Of a stretch of DNA of 38,211 nt, positions 18,297 to 27,854 are shown piece after piece. Numbering within the stretch: the first letter of the stretch is position 1; every line of letters starts with the position of its first letter. Under the pieces are notes generated by a model. The model was not told where the DNA came from. It was given only the letters and a program-made list of their open reading frames with translations, and ran no database searches. A program made the position numbers and the translations under genes. This stretch comes from Candidatus Calescibacteriota bacterium (lineage in GTDB: Bacteria; CAIJMQ01; JAADFP01), in assembly GCA_021162785.1 (NCBI GenBank), contig JAGGYA010000014.1, positions 1-38,211 on the forward strand. The letters run 5' to 3'.

Positions 18297-18922
18297 TCCC
18301 CTTCCTTAAGAGCTTCCTGGACATAGGGATTATTGATTCTTTCCTCTTCAATGAAAGTTGGAGGGCCGTGCCCGGGATAAATGAAATAATCTCCTTCTAT
18401 CTGGAAGAGTTTCTTTAAAGAGCTTTTGAGTTTTTCCCAATTACCCCCTGGTAAATCCGCCCTCCCTACACTCCCACAAAAAAGGGTATCTCCGGAAAAA
18501 AGGTATTCCTGAATCATTATTACTATGCTTCCAGGAGTATGGCCAGGGGTATGTAAAATTTTTATTTCTTCCCCTTCCCAATTAAGGATTTCTTCATCTT
18601 TGAACAGATGGGTGGGGTGCTCAATTTCCTGGTCAATAAAAAGTGGAGTCCATTCATTGAATTCCCCCTTTAACAAGAACAAATCTTCTTGGTGAAGATA
18701 GAAGGGAGCAGGGAAGATTCTTCTCAAATTTTTCACACCCATTATATGGTCTGGGTGAGCGTGTGTGGCAATTATGAGGCTTACTTCTTTTCCTTCCCGG
18801 GCTACCTTATTCCCTATTCTTTCTCCTTCATCTGCAGGATCGATTACTAAGACTCTTCCATTCTTGCTTATCAAATAGGTGTTTGTCTGGAATGGGCTGA
18901 GGATAAGGGTTTCAATCTCCAT
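18284..18922 (-). CDS. MBL-fold metallohydrolase (glyoxalase II-like)
   Basis: IIATHAHPDHIMGVKNL (HxHxDH-like), HTPGHTPGSIVIM, SGDTLFCGSVGRADLPGG, YPGHGPPT. Confidence 0.9.
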   Translation of the reverse strand: MEIETLILSPFQTNTYLISKNGRVLVIDPADEGERIGNKVAREGKEVSLIIATHAHPDHIMGVKNLRRIFPAPFYLHQEDLFLLKGEFNEWTPLFIDQEIEHPTHLFKDEEILNWEGEEIKILHTPGHTPGSIVIMIQEYLFSGDTLFCGSVGRADLPGGNWEKLKSSLKKLFQIEGDYFIYPGHGPPTFIEEERINNPYVQEALKEGEWSP

Positions 18923-19919
18923 GGGAGAAAGATAAGGGTGTGGCCCATGTCTCTTCGTCCATATAAAGGTCCTGTGATTGGAGTTTGCGTGGAATTATCC
19001 TTTCTATTCTAAGAAGGTCTGATGTATACCAGTCCTCATCCACGGGACCTGGATTGAAGGGTAACTCTTTAAGCATCCGGAAGTGGGAGTAAAATTTTTC
19101 CCAATCTTGCACCCTTTCCCAGTACCGGCTGAAGCTTTTAAGGATATCAGTTATCACAAAACCGTTATTGAGACACCATTTTTGGATTTCACCCCATTTC
19201 TCATAAGTAGATTCGAGTGTAGTGAGGCCTATATACCCGCTTCCTCTTTCTTTCAGTCCTTCTTTGCCCCTGATGAGGAAACAAATGAATCCCTCAAGGG
19301 ATTCGGGGGGTTCACTAACGAAGACATCAAAGGAATTTTTTAGTTGTTGAGGAAGTGGGTTGGAGAGATCGTAAGGGAAGACTTCAATCCCTAATTTTTC
19401 TGTAGAGGAAACTTCATTGATGAAATTAACCAGTCTTTCATCTATCTCTACCACGGTGATTTTTTCGCATCTCCCCAGAAGACCCAAATAAATGCTGAAT
19501 AGATCATCATCACCAAGAATGAGTATTTTTCTGTTTTCCAGGTCGCATTTCTCATACATTAGTATTGCCTTGTGAACCAGGTCTTCAGGGAGTATGAATC
19601 CCTGGTCATATTCGGGTATGGAAGGGGGTCTGTTCTGAGCGATTTCCATGTACTTTAAAAAAGCTTTTTCAAAGGCGCCTTTAATTACTCTGCCTTTACC
19701 GAGACAAGCTGGGCACTGAAAAGAGGGAAGTTCCTCTCCTCCTTCCTTGAGATAAAGGACTTTTTCTTCTTCATCCCAGATTACTTCCCCTTTCTCAAGC
19801 AGATCTTTGAGAGTCTGGACAACTTCTACAAGAGGCGAAGAGACTTCTTTCAGCAATTTCCAATAAGAAAGTCTTCTCCCACTAAGAGCCCTTAAAATTT
19901 TTTCTCTTATTCTTTCCAT
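18912..19919 (-). CDS. bpsA: N4-bis(aminopropyl)spermidine synthase-like protein (BpsA/DUF43 family)
   Basis: N-terminal winged-helix-like region, CPACLGKG, ENRKILILGDDDLFSIYLGL (GDDD motif), EIDERLVNFI, DVFVSEPPESLEGFICFLIRG. Confidence 0.85.
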   Translation of the reverse strand: MERIREKILRALSGRRLSYWKLLKEVSSPLVEVVQTLKDLLEKGEVIWDEEEKVLYLKEGGEELPSFQCPACLGKGRVIKGAFEKAFLKYMEIAQNRPPSIPEYDQGFILPEDLVHKAILMYEKCDLENRKILILGDDDLFSIYLGLLGRCEKITVVEIDERLVNFINEVSSTEKLGIEVFPYDLSNPLPQQLKNSFDVFVSEPPESLEGFICFLIRGKEGLKERGSGYIGLTTLESTYEKWGEIQKWCLNNGFVITDILKSFSRYWERVQDWEKFYSHFRMLKELPFNPGPVDEDWYTSDLLRIERIIPRKLQSQDLYMDEETWATPLSFSHGD

Positions 19920-19966
19920 GTCGATGGTAATTCTACTTTAGTAAAGGAGAAAAAGCAAGGATTGGA

Positions 19967-19996
19967 TTGAAGAAAGGGGTTTTTTTAAGGTATAAT
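19967..19996 (+). promoter_or_regulatory. Promoter of tRNA-Arg
   Basis: TTGAAG (19967-19972), 18 nt, TATAAT (19991-19996); tRNA 5' end 8 nt downstream. Confidence 0.55.
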
Positions 19997-20003
19997 TATA
20001 AGA

Positions 20004-20077
20004 GCGCCTGTAGCTCAGTTGGATAGAGCATCGGACTTCTAATCCGAGGGCCGGGGGTTCGAATCCCTCCAGGCGCG
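20004..20077 (+). tRNA. tRNA-Arg (anticodon TCT), CCA not encoded
   Basis: Acceptor GCGCCTG/CAGGCGC, D-arm GCTCAGTTGGATAGAGC, anticodon stem-loop TCGGACTTCTAATCCGA, T-arm GGGGGTTCGAATCCCTC, discriminator G. Confidence 0.96.
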
Positions 20078-20084
20078 CTAAAAG

Positions 20085-21155
20085 ATGAATGTGGTGTTGA
20101 GGAGTGTGCTGGAGTCTTTTGTTTATTTTTTTATAATTTTAATCGCTGCAGAGATTATTTCCCGGATCTGGGATAAGATTTTTGTAAAATTTTCTCATAA
20201 GTTACCCACTCGTTTATTTTCAATTTTACTCAAAAATACTAAGAAACCCGTTTATTATTTTATTCTGGTTTTTGGCTTTTACCTCGTCTATCAAAGGATT
20301 TTAAATTTACCCCAGGTTAAAAATTCCGTAGGTGCAAAATTCATCCAAGGGCTACTTTACTCTTTCAATGTTTTAATCATTTCCTATCTTACTTATGTGG
20401 TCATTCAATCTTTTATTAGCTGGTATCTTCAGGATATAGCAAAAAAAACAAAGACACGGCTTGATGATGAGTTCCTTCCCTTACTGGGTAGGCTTTTGAG
20501 GATTGTTATATTTTTTATAGCCATAATAATCATCCTTTCTCACTTCAAAGTTAATATTACTGGATTTTTAGCCACCGCAGGTGTGGCTTCGCTGGCTGTA
20601 GCATTTGCAGCGCAGGAAACCATTGCTAACCTCATATCTGGTTTCACCATTCTTGTGGATAAACCTTTTCGCATAGGGGACCGAATACAGCTCCCCTCAG
20701 GGGAAATTGGGGATGTTATAGAGGTTGGACTAAGGAGCACAAAAATTCTTTCCTTTGATCACAATGTTATTGTTATTCCTAATTCGGAGATGACCAAGGC
20801 TAAAGTAGTGAATTATTCCTATCCCAATCCTCGTTTCAAAATTAGAATGACACTTGGTGTGGCTTATGGTTCAGATATGGAAAAAGTAAAGAGGGTAATA
20901 AGAGAAATTCTCAAGGCACATCCAGATGTTCTGGATGAACCAGCACCTGACATTTTCTTTGTGGAATTTGGAGACTCTTCGCTTAATCTGCTTATTGTTT
21001 ACTGGATTTCTGATTATAGAGAGAAGTTCAGGATTATGGATGAGATAAATATGGAGATTGATAGAAGGTTCAGGAAAGAGGGTATAGTAATCCCCTTCCC
21101 TCAAAGAGATATTCATATAATTCCACCGGAGAGTAATGAAGAAGAAGATAATTAA
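20085..21155 (+). CDS. Small-conductance mechanosensitive channel (MscS family)
   Basis: ATAGVASLAVAFAAQETIANLISGFTILVDKPFRIGDRIQLPSGEIGDVIEVGLRSTKI. Confidence 0.93.
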   Translation: MNVVLRSVLESFVYFFIILIAAEIISRIWDKIFVKFSHKLPTRLFSILLKNTKKPVYYFILVFGFYLVYQRILNLPQVKNSVGAKFIQGLLYSFNVLIISYLTYVVIQSFISWYLQDIAKKTKTRLDDEFLPLLGRLLRIVIFFIAIIIILSHFKVNITGFLATAGVASLAVAFAAQETIANLISGFTILVDKPFRIGDRIQLPSGEIGDVIEVGLRSTKILSFDHNVIVIPNSEMTKAKVVNYSYPNPRFKIRMTLGVAYGSDMEKVKRVIREILKAHPDVLDEPAPDIFFVEFGDSSLNLLIVYWISDYREKFRIMDEINMEIDRRFRKEGIVIPFPQRDIHIIPPESNEEEDN

Positions 21156-21891
21156 TTTTTTAATCAAGTCTTTATTTATTTCTTTGTTAGTTCTGTTTTT
21201 TTCCTGTACTCAAGAAGAGGAGAAAAAGGAAGTAACTCAAACTCCTTTTGAAGAGCTTTCCCCTCTATTGCAACAGAAGGAAAAGGAAATTGAAGAATTA
21301 AAGAAGAAACTGGAAGAGGCAAATAAGGAAACAGAAGGTTTTAAAGAAAAAATTAAAGAGCTTACCAATCGTTTATCTTCTTTACAATCCAAGTTCAATA
21401 GTCTCCATGACGAGTGGGAGCATAGATATCACCGGCAGGAATTGGTTTTAGCCATTTTTCAAATTTACAATTATGTCCAGCAGGAAGGACATTTACCTGA
21501 TGATCTTTCTCCTTTCCTCATTGAGAAAGATAAGTGGGAGTATATCAAGGAAAACGAGAGGACTTTCACTTTAAAATCACTCATGTATCCTGAGATTAGG
21601 TATAGAGGAAGTATAAGTAAAGTAGAGATTATTCTCCGTCCCCCTGGAGAGTGGAAATATGTGGGGAGGATCGTATTTGAAGAAGAAAGAGTGGCTATGA
21701 TACTTAATGAAAAGACTGGGGAGACAAGGTTTGTGAAAAAAGGCGATTGGATAGAGACTTTTAGAGTAGATAGAATTGAAGAAGAAGGTATTTATCTTAT
21801 ATCTCCACGCGGGAAAAGTGTTATCCCATACACACCCGAAAGTGCAAGTGCTATTTCTGAAACTCCCGAATCATCCTCTCCAGAGATTTAA
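21136..21891 (+). CDS. Putative lipoprotein, coiled-coil plus C-terminal PilP/GspC-like beta region; function unknown
   Basis: Lipobox VLFFSC after a TM segment; KEKEIEELKKKLEEANKETEGFKEKIKELTNRLSSLQSKF coiled coil; C-terminal VAMILNEKTGETRFVKKGDWIETFRVDRIEEEGIYLISPRGK. Confidence 0.7.
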   Translation: MKKKIINFLIKSLFISLLVLFFSCTQEEEKKEVTQTPFEELSPLLQQKEKEIEELKKKLEEANKETEGFKEKIKELTNRLSSLQSKFNSLHDEWEHRYHRQELVLAIFQIYNYVQQEGHLPDDLSPFLIEKDKWEYIKENERTFTLKSLMYPEIRYRGSISKVEIILRPPGEWKYVGRIVFEEERVAMILNEKTGETRFVKKGDWIETFRVDRIEEEGIYLISPRGKSVIPYTPESASAISETPESSSPEI

Positions 21892-23947
21892 ATCTTTCCT
21901 CTTTTGGAGCAAGTTTTTTCCCTTCTTCAATTAATTCTTTTGCTTCTTCTATTTTCCCTAATTTTATCTTTACTACTGCAAGATTATAGAGAAGAGGCAG
22001 TGAAGAAGGAGAGATACTTCTGCCCATGGTGAAGATTTTTTCTGCATGTTTCAGGTCACCTTCCAGAGAGTAAGCAAGTCCCAGATAAAGGTAAGGTTTC
22101 CAATCTTTTCTGGAGATCAAAAGGAATTTTTTTGCAAAGAATTTGGCTTCTTGGATTCTGCGAAGTTTAATGTTTAACTGGCAGAGTTTTTCCAAGGGAA
22201 GTATCAAAGTGGGTTGTGTCATCCATGCTTTGCGGTAATACTCTATGGCAGTAAAGTGAAACTTTTCTTTTTCCAGTAAATTTCCCAGCAGTAGATAAGC
22301 TGAATGGTGGAAAGGATAGAGCTTTAAAGTATCCAGTAACAGTTGTTTTGCTATGGAGAATTTATTTTTGAAAACCCAGTACTTTGCGTTTTCGTAAAGA
22401 ATTTGGGAAAGAATTAGCCTTTCCTCGCTGTCTATGTAAGGATAGGTAAAGGTACCTATTTGGTGAAGGAAATCTTTGGGGGGTGGAAGAGAGGGTGAAT
22501 CTTCTTTTATAGAAAAAAGAATTCCTTTATAGTGAACAGGGATATTTGTTCCCAAAGGGAAAAGCCCTAAGTAAATTTCTTTGTCTCTATTGAGATAAAT
22601 GAATTTTTCCAGTGAGCGCCAGGTAAGGATTAATGGGTCATTTTCGCCCCGGAAAATTTCTTCAAGAGGTGGTAACTTTAGATGTGGGGCGATACGAGCA
22701 ATCTGTTCTCGGAGACCGGGTTGATAAAAAGAATTGTAATTAACGGATATGACATCCTTCCTCAGGTTCTCTACCCACTTCAAATACCAGAAGATAAAAA
22801 TTGTGTCGTGTAATCCGTGTACCATCACTGCTTGATGGGGTAAAAGAGTTAAGATGTTTTTTCCATAAGCGTAGGCTAAACGATCTTTTGACCGATTTGC
22901 AATTCTTAAGGGATACGAAACACAAACAGAAAAAAGGAGGAAGATTGAAAGAAGGAGGGAAAGAAACTCTTTTTTTCTAAGCAAAGGTTCTAAACCGAAA
23001 CCCATCCATACTGATAGAGCCAGATAGGTTAAAAGATACATGTGGGTAATGGAGGAGGGTAAAAGGGAGAAGAAAGCAAGATCAAGGATAAATAAGAGGA
23101 GGAAGAATAGGTTTAAAGGAAGAAGTTTTTTGAACCATCTTACAAAGCCAATGGGAAGAAAGATTAGAAGGAAGGGGAAGAATTCTTCCCTAAGATGCAG
23201 AAAGATATTTTTAAGGTTAAGGAAGAAAATATAGAGGGGGGTATGGGAAAGTTCCTGCCTATAACGGGAAGCAGTGAAGTATTCCCAGAAACCTTTTAAA
23301 GTTTGAGGTGTTCCCCAAAATATGGGAGGTTTATGAATACTGGCCAGAGGGAGGTAAATCCAGGGTAGAAGCCCTAAGAAGAAATAAGGGAAAGATTTAA
23401 GAGAATCTTTAATTGATTCTTTCTTGAAAGGATAGAGGTAAAGGGGGAGGAGGATAATTGAGGAAGTATGGACAGAAAAAGCCAGTCCCAGAATGAGGAA
23501 AGCAAAAACTCTCTTTTCCCTCACCAAAAGTAGATAAAAAGAAGAGAGTAAAAGCATTATTTTGAAGGTATATACTTCGGTTCGTGTAGAGTTGAGCCAG
23601 TAAGAAAGTGAACAGCCATAAATCAATGTGGGAAGAAGGGGGAATATGGAAAGGGGATAAAAGTGGGAGAGGATGCGGAAGAGGAAGAAAAGCGAAAAAG
23701 CTCCACATAACGCACTGAAGAAGTTTATTCTCCAGGAGAAATTTTTTAAGGGAAGGAAAGAGAAAATTTTGCAGACAATAATGTAGAAGGGAGCTCCTGA
23801 TGGATGGGGAATACCCGCAGTTTTTATTGCTGCCTGGTACTCCCCACTATCTCGTGCAGTAACGCCGGGTGCTAAGGTTAAAGAGTAAAGAAAAAGAAAG
23901 AAGACGAAAATGACCCAGCTTAGTTTTTGTGGATTATACTTCCCCAT
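21851..23947 (-). CDS. DUF2723 (PMT-like) GT-C membrane protein with C-terminal TPRs
   Basis: LTLAPGVTARDSGEYQAAIKTAGIPHPSGAPFYIIV (DUF2723 first loop), many TMs, C-terminal TPR motifs (YPFHHSAYLLLGNLLEKEKFHFTAIEYYRKAW...). Confidence 0.85.
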   Translation of the reverse strand: MGKYNPQKLSWVIFVFFLFLYSLTLAPGVTARDSGEYQAAIKTAGIPHPSGAPFYIIVCKIFSFLPLKNFSWRINFFSALCGAFSLFFLFRILSHFYPLSIFPLLPTLIYGCSLSYWLNSTRTEVYTFKIMLLLSSFYLLLVREKRVFAFLILGLAFSVHTSSIILLPLYLYPFKKESIKDSLKSFPYFFLGLLPWIYLPLASIHKPPIFWGTPQTLKGFWEYFTASRYRQELSHTPLYIFFLNLKNIFLHLREEFFPFLLIFLPIGFVRWFKKLLPLNLFFLLLFILDLAFFSLLPSSITHMYLLTYLALSVWMGFGLEPLLRKKEFLSLLLSIFLLFSVCVSYPLRIANRSKDRLAYAYGKNILTLLPHQAVMVHGLHDTIFIFWYLKWVENLRKDVISVNYNSFYQPGLREQIARIAPHLKLPPLEEIFRGENDPLILTWRSLEKFIYLNRDKEIYLGLFPLGTNIPVHYKGILFSIKEDSPSLPPPKDFLHQIGTFTYPYIDSEERLILSQILYENAKYWVFKNKFSIAKQLLLDTLKLYPFHHSAYLLLGNLLEKEKFHFTAIEYYRKAWMTQPTLILPLEKLCQLNIKLRRIQEAKFFAKKFLLISRKDWKPYLYLGLAYSLEGDLKHAEKIFTMGRSISPSSLPLLYNLAVVKIKLGKIEEAKELIEEGKKLAPKEERFKSLERMIREFQK

Positions 23948-24621
23948 TTCAGAACTAAAATTTCTTTAAGCATCCTGATAGGAGTGGAAAAAATTTTCAC
24001 TGTAGTCTGGGGAGAATTTATCCAGGTAACACCCAGCTCTTTAATTTTGAATCCCAAAATCCTTGCCCTTAAAATTATCTCTACATCAAAAGCAAAACCC
24101 ATTGTTTTTAGATTTCGGAAGAGAGTATGAGCTACTTCTCTTCGAAAACCTTTAAATCCACACTGGGTGTCCCGGTAAGGAAGATGAAATAATATCCTCA
24201 CAATTAAGTTGAAAATTCTTCCCATTTTTTCCCTTCCCCAACTTTGCCTTTTTAGAATTTTCGCTTCAGGATGGTCTCGAGATCCAATTACCATGTCATA
24301 ACCATTTCCCAGCCAGTTAAGGAATCTTTCTGTTTCCTCAATTGGTGTGGAAAGGTCAGCATCAGTAAAGAAAATGAAGTCACCTGTAGATTCAAGAATA
24401 CCTTTCCTTACAGAGTATCCTTTACCCATGTTTTTCTCATTTCTCAAAACCTTTGCTCCCTCCTTTTCTGCCGATAAGGCGGTTTTATCCAAAGAGCCAT
24501 CGTCCACTACTATGATTTCACTTTCCCAATCCTTCCCTTCTAAATAATTCTTTATCTTCTTTAAAGTGGAAGGAAGGCGGTTTTCTTCATTATAAGCGGG
24601 GATGACAATCGATACTTTCAT
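23920..24621 (-). CDS. Glycosyltransferase family 2, dolichyl-phosphate glucosyltransferase (ALG5)-like
   Basis: VSIVIPAYNEENRLPSTLKKI, EIIVVDDGSLDKTA, ADLSTPIEETERFL, VIGSRDHPEAKI, RDTQCGFKGFRREVAHTLF. Confidence 0.9.
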   Translation of the reverse strand: MKVSIVIPAYNEENRLPSTLKKIKNYLEGKDWESEIIVVDDGSLDKTALSAEKEGAKVLRNEKNMGKGYSVRKGILESTGDFIFFTDADLSTPIEETERFLNWLGNGYDMVIGSRDHPEAKILKRQSWGREKMGRIFNLIVRILFHLPYRDTQCGFKGFRREVAHTLFRNLKTMGFAFDVEIILRARILGFKIKELGVTWINSPQTTVKIFSTPIRMLKEILVLKWGSIIHKN

Positions 24622-25973
24622 TTTTTAACCTCTTTAATCTCTATAACAAAAGATGAGAAAGTCTGAGGTGTATACTTTAAAATCATCCAGTAAGGAGAAT
24701 TACTCAAGGTTGGAGGAGAGAGAATGTCAGGAAGCAGAGGCAGGATACGGGATTGGGTAGAATAAAGGATACTATAATGATATTTTTGCCCAAGGAAGTT
24801 AAACACCTTTTTTATATTTGAATAACCACTGTGGATAATTAGTATATCCCCTTCTTTAACTTTTCCCTTCAATGGTCTCACTTCTTTTCCCGACCAGAAA
24901 GAAGTCTTCCAGTATTCGTCAGAATAAACATAGGGAACACTTAGGTTTCTCCTTACCCACTCAGCACTCCTTTTAATATCGCCAAAAGAATCTTTCTGAA
25001 AGTAAAGAGTAAGAGAAGCGAGCAAGACAGAGATTAGCATACAGAGGATAAACCAGTATTTTGAAAACTTCACCATTCTTATTCCTTCACCAGCGATAAC
25101 AAGGAAAAGAGGGATGAGGGGAAGGAAATAACGAAGCTGGAAGGAATGGAAAAAGATATGGGTGGGTAACCAGACTAAGAAAATTGCGAGTGTCAGAAGC
25201 AGGAAAATCCTTTTTTCTTTTTCCAGAGGGGGATGGAAAAATGTATAAATTGCAAAAAGGAAAACCGGATAGGTGATTACATAAGCAAAGGAAAGAATGA
25301 AACACTCTCCCCAGAGGATGAATTCCCTTAGATTCATCCCTGCCATTCTTTCTCCATACTGGCTGATATGGGCAAATCCTCGGTGAAGTATCCAGAGAAT
25401 CACCAGTATCCAACTCACCAAGCCGGATAATAAAGGAAGTTTCCTGCTTTCTTTTCTTAAAAGTAAGAAAAGGATGAAGGGGAGAAAAATTATACCTTGG
25501 TACCTGGTTAAGGTTGCCAGCCCGGATAGGAAAGGGAACCAGAAAAGGGAGAAGGTGCTTTCTGTTTGTAAGGATTGGAGAAAGAAGTAGAAGCTGGAAA
25601 GGAAGAGTAATAGAAAGAGGGAATCCGTGAGAACATTGAGATTGAACCGGAATATAAGAGGAGAAACCAGGTAAAGTAATGAGGCGTAAAGAGCAGTCGT
25701 AGGATGAAAAGTTTTTCTGGCAAGAAGATAAAGGGGAATTACTGCAAGGCTCCCGGAAAGAATGGATACCCATCTACCAGAAATTATCCAGTCCTTAAAG
25801 AGGGGGTGAAAGAGATGTAGAAAAAGAGTGTATAAGGGGGGCCAAAAAGAAGTCCGATTCTGAAATAGAGTTATTAAAATTATTGAATCCGTCCTTTCAG
25901 CAGTAAACCAGGTGATGAAAGGGATACGGATGAAGAAGGAGGTGAGAACGAGCAAAAAGAGGGTTTTCTTCAT
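24618..25973 (-). CDS. GT-C fold (GT39/ArnT-like) polyprenol-dependent glycosyltransferase
   Basis: Multi-TM; first-loop acidic motif AERTDSIILITLFQNRTSFWPPLYTLFLH. Confidence 0.8.
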   Translation of the reverse strand: MKKTLFLLVLTSFFIRIPFITWFTAERTDSIILITLFQNRTSFWPPLYTLFLHLFHPLFKDWIISGRWVSILSGSLAVIPLYLLARKTFHPTTALYASLLYLVSPLIFRFNLNVLTDSLFLLLFLSSFYFFLQSLQTESTFSLFWFPFLSGLATLTRYQGIIFLPFILFLLLRKESRKLPLLSGLVSWILVILWILHRGFAHISQYGERMAGMNLREFILWGECFILSFAYVITYPVFLFAIYTFFHPPLEKEKRIFLLLTLAIFLVWLPTHIFFHSFQLRYFLPLIPLFLVIAGEGIRMVKFSKYWFILCMLISVLLASLTLYFQKDSFGDIKRSAEWVRRNLSVPYVYSDEYWKTSFWSGKEVRPLKGKVKEGDILIIHSGYSNIKKVFNFLGQKYHYSILYSTQSRILPLLPDILSPPTLSNSPYWMILKYTPQTFSSFVIEIKEVKK

Positions 25974-27751
25974 TTCTTTTTCAATTCCTCAATATATCTT
26001 TTGATTCTTACTCTTTCCTTATCTCCACAAAATTTTAAGGCCCTCTCCATACAATTTATAGCTTTTTCTTTTTCTCCCATTATTTCATAAACCTTACCTA
26101 AGTTGAACCAGGCATACGGATTTTGGGGGTCTTTTCTCACTACCTTTTCAAATTCTTCTTTGGCTTCTTGGAAGAGCATACTCCGATAGTAATTTATCCC
26201 CAGATGGAGATGAGCGACTATATTCTCGGTAATATCGAAAAGTAAAATGGAGTAACCAATGGAGGTGAAAGGTTTAAATTTATGAAGCCACCTGTAGAAG
26301 CTAAGGTCCTTTACATACAAACTGTGGTAGGTAGTCACGCTGATGGCAATGATCTCTTTCCCTTTTGGCATAGGAGTGTAATGATACCTGTCCAGGTTGG
26401 CAGTGGTAGAGGGTAAATAACGGTAAGGAATCTTGTAATAATTGGGATCCGCTGTTCCATAATATCCAAGGTAAATTTTATCCAGCCCTTTCTTTTCCAC
26501 CCATTTTTTTAACCCTTTAAGATCCTGCCCCCAGTCAATATTAGAATCTGCCACCCATTCATAGGCACGGGATGGAAGAAGAATCCCATTAAAATAGGCT
26601 AAATAATGGGGGAAGATGAGGAAAGAGTTGAGGGGATAGGTGTAGATTAGGAACAGGGAGAGAGGCTTCCATTTCTTTTCAAGTTCCAGAAATCTCTTCC
26701 CTGTACCCCCACACATTAGGAAGAGAAAGGGATAAACGGGAAGAAGATGTCGATGGCCAATTTGAATTTTGCTTTGCATGGCCAGGAGGAAAAAGAATAG
26801 GGGAGGTAACCAGAGGATTATTCTTTTCTTCAAATTGAAGAAAAAGGGGAAAAAAAGAAGGGATAAAAAGAGGATGTTCAAAGGGGTTTTAACAAGGAAT
26901 AAAAAGGGAAAATAATACCACCAGCCACCTCTTCGATAATTCCCGTGAAGGAAGGAAAGCCACCCTTTGGCTGTGATGTCCGTAGACATGTGGAAAAGGC
27001 CTCGCCAGTAGACAGGGAACTTATAGAATCCATAAGTGGAGGCCAGAACTAAGAGAGAGAAGAGGAATATGCCAGGCATATATAAATGTATTTTTTTCCG
27101 GTTTCTGGAAAGGGAAGAAAGGAGTAAAAGTAAAGGAAAAAGAAAGAGAGAGAAGTGTTTAGAAGCAATAGCAAAGCCGAGGGAAGTCCCCGTGAGTATC
27201 CCCTTTTTAAAAGTTGGTGCTACAGAGAATTTTTTGAAAAGAAAAAGGGTAAGAAATATGAAGAAAGTGGCACAGAGATCTGTGGTGGTGAGTCTTGCAT
27301 GAGCGAGAATGGTGGGAGAGAAAGAGAAGAAAAACAAGGAAAGAATTCCTCCTTCTTGACCAAATTCTTCTTTCCCCCAGCGGTAGATAAGGTAACCTAA
27401 GGAAACACCAAGCAGTAAACTCACTATTCTTCCAAAAAGGATGATTCTCTGGGCATCCAACCGATTATGGTAAAGAAAACGGTCAGAGATTGCCCAGATA
27501 TTTTTTTCATTTTTTATCCAGGAGGGAGGAGGGATATCAAGAGAAAAAAAGAGAAGTGGTAGAGCATTTAAAAGATTGGGGAGAGGAGGGTCCAGGTAGT
27601 TATATTCAAATAGTCCTTTTTTCCAGTAGAGATATCCTGCAGTGAGATGGACTGGCTCATCAAAGGTGGGTGATTTCTCCAAAATACTGAAGAAACCTTG
27701 GAAGAAGAAAAAAAGTAACAAGCATCCTGCAATTGTTTTTTCTTTTCGCAT
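25970..27751 (-). CDS. GT-C fold glycosyltransferase with C-terminal TPRs
   Basis: First loop PTFDEPVHLTAGYLYWKKGLFEYNYLDPPLPNLLNALPLL; many TMs; C-terminal HLHLGINYYRSMLFQEAKEEFEKVVRKDPQNPYAWFNLGKVYEIMGEKEKAINCMERAL. Confidence 0.85.
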   Translation of the reverse strand: MRKEKTIAGCLLLFFFFQGFFSILEKSPTFDEPVHLTAGYLYWKKGLFEYNYLDPPLPNLLNALPLLFFSLDIPPPSWIKNEKNIWAISDRFLYHNRLDAQRIILFGRIVSLLLGVSLGYLIYRWGKEEFGQEGGILSLFFFSFSPTILAHARLTTTDLCATFFIFLTLFLFKKFSVAPTFKKGILTGTSLGFAIASKHFSLFLFPLLLLLSSLSRNRKKIHLYMPGIFLFSLLVLASTYGFYKFPVYWRGLFHMSTDITAKGWLSFLHGNYRRGGWWYYFPFLFLVKTPLNILFLSLLFFPFFFNLKKRIILWLPPLFFFLLAMQSKIQIGHRHLLPVYPFLFLMCGGTGKRFLELEKKWKPLSLFLIYTYPLNSFLIFPHYLAYFNGILLPSRAYEWVADSNIDWGQDLKGLKKWVEKKGLDKIYLGYYGTADPNYYKIPYRYLPSTTANLDRYHYTPMPKGKEIIAISVTTYHSLYVKDLSFYRWLHKFKPFTSIGYSILLFDITENIVAHLHLGINYYRSMLFQEAKEEFEKVVRKDPQNPYAWFNLGKVYEIMGEKEKAINCMERALKFCGDKERVRIKRYIEELKKK

Positions 27752-27758
27752 TATTAAT

Positions 27759-27764
27759 ATGATA
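27759..27764 (-). promoter_or_regulatory. -10-like TATCAT 7 nt before the ATG of the 27751 GT-C gene
   Basis: Minus strand GGTATCATATTAATAATGCG; near-identical 21-mer at 29131-29151. Confidence 0.35.
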
Positions 27765-27854
27765 CCGCAGTTTTAAAAAGGAAGGAGAAATAAAGGTAGA
27801 AATTGGAGTTATATTTTTGAGGAGGAGGCATGTTCACTAAAACTTGGGAGGGAA

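Noticed and set aside
25087-25773. Long ORF MGIHSFREPCSNSPLSS... (228 aa, minus)
   Set aside because: Lies wholly inside the GT-C gene 24618-25973 in another frame; low-complexity composition, artefact.
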